NCBI RefSeq assembly: GCF_000725485.1 | Contig: NZ_JOAG01000061.1 | Coordinates: 1 to 60,887, forward strand | Direction: 5' to 3' | DNA length: 60,887 nt | From: Nonomuraea candida | Lineage (GTDB): Bacteria > Actinomycetota > Actinomycetes > Streptosporangiales > Streptosporangiaceae | Part shown: in pieces, positions 57,977 to 60,887 of the stretch | Position numbering within the stretch: the stretch's first letter is position 1 | How the letters are laid out: each line of letters opens with the position of its first letter | Position numbers and translations under genes: made by a program | Notes under the pieces: model-generated | What the model was told of the DNA's origin: nothing | The model's input: only the letters and a program-made list of their open reading frames with translations | Databases searched by the model: none

Positions 57977-60703
57977 ATGTCCTTGAGCCGTCGTCAGCTC
58001 CTGCAGGCCGCGGGCGCGACCGCCGCGTTCTCGGTCGCCGGCCAGGTGGCCGGCGCCTCCCCCGTGCACGCCGCCGCGGTCCCCTGGGCCAGGCCCGACC
58101 TCGGCGTCTCGGCCTACGAGTTCGACCTCGGCGAGGTCCGGCTGACCTCCGGCCGCTGGCTGGACAACCAGCAGCGCACCCTCGCCTACCTGCGCTTCGT
58201 CGACGTCGAACGGCTGCTGTACGTCTTCAGGGCCAACCACCGCCTGTCCACCGGCGGCGCGGCGGCCAACGGCGGCTGGGACGCGCCCACCTTCCCGTTC
58301 CGCTCCCACATGCAGGGCCACTTCCTGACCGCGTGGGCGCAGGCGTACGCCGTGCTCGGCGACACCGTCTGCCGGGACAAGGCCAACCGGATGGTGGCCG
58401 AGCTGGCCCGCTGCCAGGCGAACAACGCCGCCGCCGGATTCGGCGCCGGCTACCTGTCCGGCTTCCCCGAGTCGGACATCACGGCCGTGGAGAACCGCAC
58501 CCTGACCAACGGCAACGTGCCGTACTACTGCATCCACAAGACCATGGCCGGGCTGCTGGACGCCTGGCGGCTGATCGGCAACACCCAGGCCAGGACCGTG
58601 CTGCTGGCCCTGGCCGGCTGGGTGGACGCCCGCACCTCGCGCCTGGGGTCGAGCCGGATGCAGGCCATGCTCGGCACCGAGTTCGGCGGCATGAACGCGG
58701 TGCTGACGGACCTGTACCAGATGACCGGCGACGCCCGCTGGCTGGCCACGGCGCAGCGGTTCGACCACGCGGCCGTGTTCGACCCGCTGGCGGCCGGCCA
58801 GGACCGGCTCAACGGGCTGCACGCCAACACGCAGGTGCCCAAGTGGATCGGGGCGGCCCGCGAGTACAAGGCGACGGGCACGACCCGCTACCGCGACATC
58901 GCGGCCAACGCCTGGTCCATCACCGTCGGCGCGCACACGTACGTGAACGGCTCCAACAGCCAGGCCGAGCACTTCCGCGCCCCCAACGCGATCGCCGCCC
59001 ACCTGACCAGGGACACCGGCGAGGCGTGCAACACCTACAACATGCTCAAGCTGACCCGGGAGCTGTGGCTGCTGTCGCCGGACCGGGCCGACTACTTCGA
59101 CTACTACGAGAACGCCCTGCTCAACCACCTGATCGGGCAGCAGAACCCGGCGGACGCGCACGGGCACGTCACCTACTTCACCCCGCTCAACCCCGGCGGG
59201 CGGCGGGGGGTCGGCCCGGCCTGGGGCGGCGGCACCTGGAGCACGGACTACAACTCGTTCTGGTGCTGCCAGGGCACCGGGATCGAGACCAACACCAAGC
59301 TGATGGACTCGATCTACTTCCACAACGGCACCACGCTGTTCGTGAACCTGTTCGTGCCCTCCACGCTCACCTGGACCCGGCGCGGCATCACGGTCACCCA
59401 GACCACCTCCTACCCGGTCGGCGACACCACGTCGCTGCGGGTCACCGGCGAGGCGGGCGGGTCGTGGACGATGCGCATCCGCATCCCCGCCTGGACCCAG
59501 GGCGCCACGATCAGCGTCAACGGGGTCGAGCAGGACGTCGCCACCACGCCGGGCTCCTACGCCGCCCTCACCCGGACGTGGGCGTCGGGCGACACCGTCA
59601 CCGTGCGGCTGCCCATGCGGGTGGTGCTGCGGGCCGCCAACGACAACCCGCAGGTGCAGGCCGTCACCTACGGCCCGGTCGTGCTGTCGGGCGACTACGG
59701 CGGCACCGCCCTGTCGGCGGCCCCCGCCCTGGTCCCTTCCTCGATCACCCGGACCGGCTCCTCCTCCCTGTCGTTCACGGCCACGGCCGACGGCGCGCCG
59801 GTGCGGCTGGGGCCGTTCCACGACGCGCACGGCCACAACTACGTCGTCTACTGGAACACCGGCGGGCAGGGCGGCGGCTCGGCGAGCTTCCGGCTGCTCA
59901 ACGCGGCCAGCGGGCTGGCGCTCGGCATCCAGGACATGTCCACCGCCGACGGCGGCCCCGCCCTGCAGTGGACCGACAACGGCACCGCCGACCACGACTG
60001 GGTGCCGATCGTGGACGGCGGCGCGCTGCGCTTCCGCAACGTGCACAGCGGCAAGGTGCTCGGCGTGGAGAACATGTCCACCGCCGACGACGCGCGGGTG
60101 CTGCAGTGGGCCGACAACGGCACCGCCGACCACCGCTGGACGGTCATCGACGCGGGCGACGGCTCCGTCAGGATCCGCAACGTGCACAGCTCCAAGCTGC
60201 TCGGCGTCCGCAACGGCTCGACGGCCAACGGCGCCGCGGTGGTCCAGGACTCCGACAACGGCAGCCCGGACAACCTGTGGCGGTTCGTGCCGAACGGCGC
60301 GCGGCGCGTGCAGAACGTGGGCACCGGGATGGTGCTCGGCGTGACCGGCATGTCCACCTCCGACGGCGCGCTCGTCGTGCAGTGGGGCGACACGGGCACC
60401 GCCGACCACCTGTGGACGGCGGTCGTGGACACCGCCGGTCACCTGCGGCTGCGCAACTCCCACAGCCAGAAGGTGCTGGGCGTGGAGAACATGGGCACCG
60501 CCGCCGGCTCGCGGGTCGTGCAGTGGGCCGACAACGGCACCGCCGACCACCGCTGGCGGCTGCGTCACGCCTCGGGCACGGCGTTCCGCATCCAGTGCGG
60601 CAACGGCGGCCGGGTCCTCGGCCTGGCCGGGACCGCGCAGGGCGCGCAGGTCGTGCTCGCCGACGACAACGGCGCGAACACCAATCTCTGGAGGTTCCTG
60701 TGA
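57977..60703 (+). CDS. Tat-exported GH127 beta-L-arabinofuranosidase with two ricin-type trefoils
   Basis: A 908-residue enzyme. A twin-arginine signal (SLSRRQLLQAAGATAAF) points to Tat export as a folded, probably metal-loaded protein. The GH127 (DUF1680) part spans about 35-620. By analogy with characterised members the zinc site is Glu349, Cys351 (GEACNTYN), Cys430 and Cys431 (FWCCQGTG), with Cys430 as nucleophile. The last ~290 residues hold six lectin-like repeats (ALQWTDNG, VLQWADNG and similar), two trefoils. It would release L-arabinofuranose from arabinosides. Start ATG 57977 with GAGGAG upstream. The next gene overlaps its stop (GTGA). Confidence 0.92.
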   Translation: MSLSRRQLLQAAGATAAFSVAGQVAGASPVHAAAVPWARPDLGVSAYEFDLGEVRLTSGRWLDNQQRTLAYLRFVDVERLLYVFRANHRLSTGGAAANGGWDAPTFPFRSHMQGHFLTAWAQAYAVLGDTVCRDKANRMVAELARCQANNAAAGFGAGYLSGFPESDITAVENRTLTNGNVPYYCIHKTMAGLLDAWRLIGNTQARTVLLALAGWVDARTSRLGSSRMQAMLGTEFGGMNAVLTDLYQMTGDARWLATAQRFDHAAVFDPLAAGQDRLNGLHANTQVPKWIGAAREYKATGTTRYRDIAANAWSITVGAHTYVNGSNSQAEHFRAPNAIAAHLTRDTGEACNTYNMLKLTRELWLLSPDRADYFDYYENALLNHLIGQQNPADAHGHVTYFTPLNPGGRRGVGPAWGGGTWSTDYNSFWCCQGTGIETNTKLMDSIYFHNGTTLFVNLFVPSTLTWTRRGITVTQTTSYPVGDTTSLRVTGEAGGSWTMRIRIPAWTQGATISVNGVEQDVATTPGSYAALTRTWASGDTVTVRLPMRVVLRAANDNPQVQAVTYGPVVLSGDYGGTALSAAPALVPSSITRTGSSSLSFTATADGAPVRLGPFHDAHGHNYVVYWNTGGQGGGSASFRLLNAASGLALGIQDMSTADGGPALQWTDNGTADHDWVPIVDGGALRFRNVHSGKVLGVENMSTADDARVLQWADNGTADHRWTVIDAGDGSVRIRNVHSSKLLGVRNGSTANGAAVVQDSDNGSPDNLWRFVPNGARRVQNVGTGMVLGVTGMSTSDGALVVQWGDTGTADHLWTAVVDTAGHLRLRNSHSQKVLGVENMGTAAGSRVVQWADNGTADHRWRLRHASGTAFRIQCGNGGRVLGLAGTAQGAQVVLADDNGANTNLWRFL

Positions 60704-60887
60704 GACGCGTGCTCGCGGTCCTGGCCGCGCTGCTCCTGGTGGCCGGGCTGCCCGTTCCCCAGGCGTCGGCCGCGACGGTGGACACCAGCGCGTGGTACGT
60801 GCTGGTCAACCGCAACAGCGGCAAGGCCCTGGACGTCTACAACCTGGCCACCAACGACGGCGCCCGCATCACCCAATGGGCCAGGAA
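60700..60887 (+). CDS. Secreted lectin-domain protein (5' end only)
   Basis: GTG 60700 overlaps the TGA of GH127 and has GGAGG 6 nt upstream, so it is cotranslated. The first ~25 residues are a Sec signal peptide (VLAVLAALLLVAGLPV, ending ASA). The mature start WYVLVNRNSGKALDVYNLAT is the first repeat of a ricin-type lectin domain. The catalytic part, if any, lies beyond the window; another hemicellulase is likely from context. Confidence 0.8.
   Translation, partial: MRRVLAVLAALLLVAGLPVPQASAATVDTSAWYVLVNRNSGKALDVYNLATNDGARITQWAR

Overview
The window is high-GC DNA with GC-rich third codon positions. It has actinomycete-type regulators (a SARP/BTAD ATPase, several ECF sigma factors, a Methyltransf_19 protein, STAS/HATPase/SpoIIE partner-switching parts) and many leaderless promoters. 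I infer a chromosomal segment of a filamentous actinobacterium, possibly of the Streptosporangiales. That placement is a guess from gene content. I saw no rRNA, tRNA, CRISPR array or complete insertion sequence.

Layout. 0-10 kb: the end of a Pro/Thr-rich protein, a STAS protein, archease and RtcB facing each other, a serine hydrolase, a flavin monooxygenase/TetR pair, a proton antiporter, a second STAS protein and an ArsB/NhaD-type transporter preceded by a small upstream ORF and a hairpin. 10-25 kb: a TauE-like permease, a BON fragment, a HATPase anti-sigma kinase, a methyltransferase, a secreted I36-type inhibitor, a GlxA-type regulator, small proteins, dnaE with a one-base frame break, a LysR regulator, two methyltransferases and a SulP-carbonic anhydrase fusion. 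25-36.5 kb is a plastic zone: a repeat-rich gene-poor kilobase with a leaderless 47-aa ORF, an MFS exporter, an aldo/keto reductase, a decayed tyrosine recombinase, a GntR regulator beside a cut-off ABC ATPase, three further gene remnants, and a SARP regulator with a minisatellite inside its DNA-binding domain. 36.5-50.3 kb: a GH15 enzyme, a SpoIIE phosphatase, two ECF sigma operons, an MFS/TetR pair, a MerR/SulP pair, a second TauE-like permease and two DUF202 proteins.

50.5-60.9 kb is a hemicellulose cluster. One strand carries a CE1-type esterase, GH43 and GH27. The other carries a GH10 xylanase, a GH127 and the start of another secreted lectin-domain protein. Most carry ricin-type lectin modules. 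Two LacI-type palindromes and several GAAAC/GTTTC boxes lie in the promoter regions. Together the enzymes would cut xylan chains and remove acyl, arabinosyl and galactosyl groups outside the cell.

Two global patterns stand out. At least eleven starts have a TANNNT -10 element 5-7 nt upstream, so many genes are probably leaderless. About seventeen unrelated short tandem-repeat arrays are scattered between and inside genes, several of them in frame.
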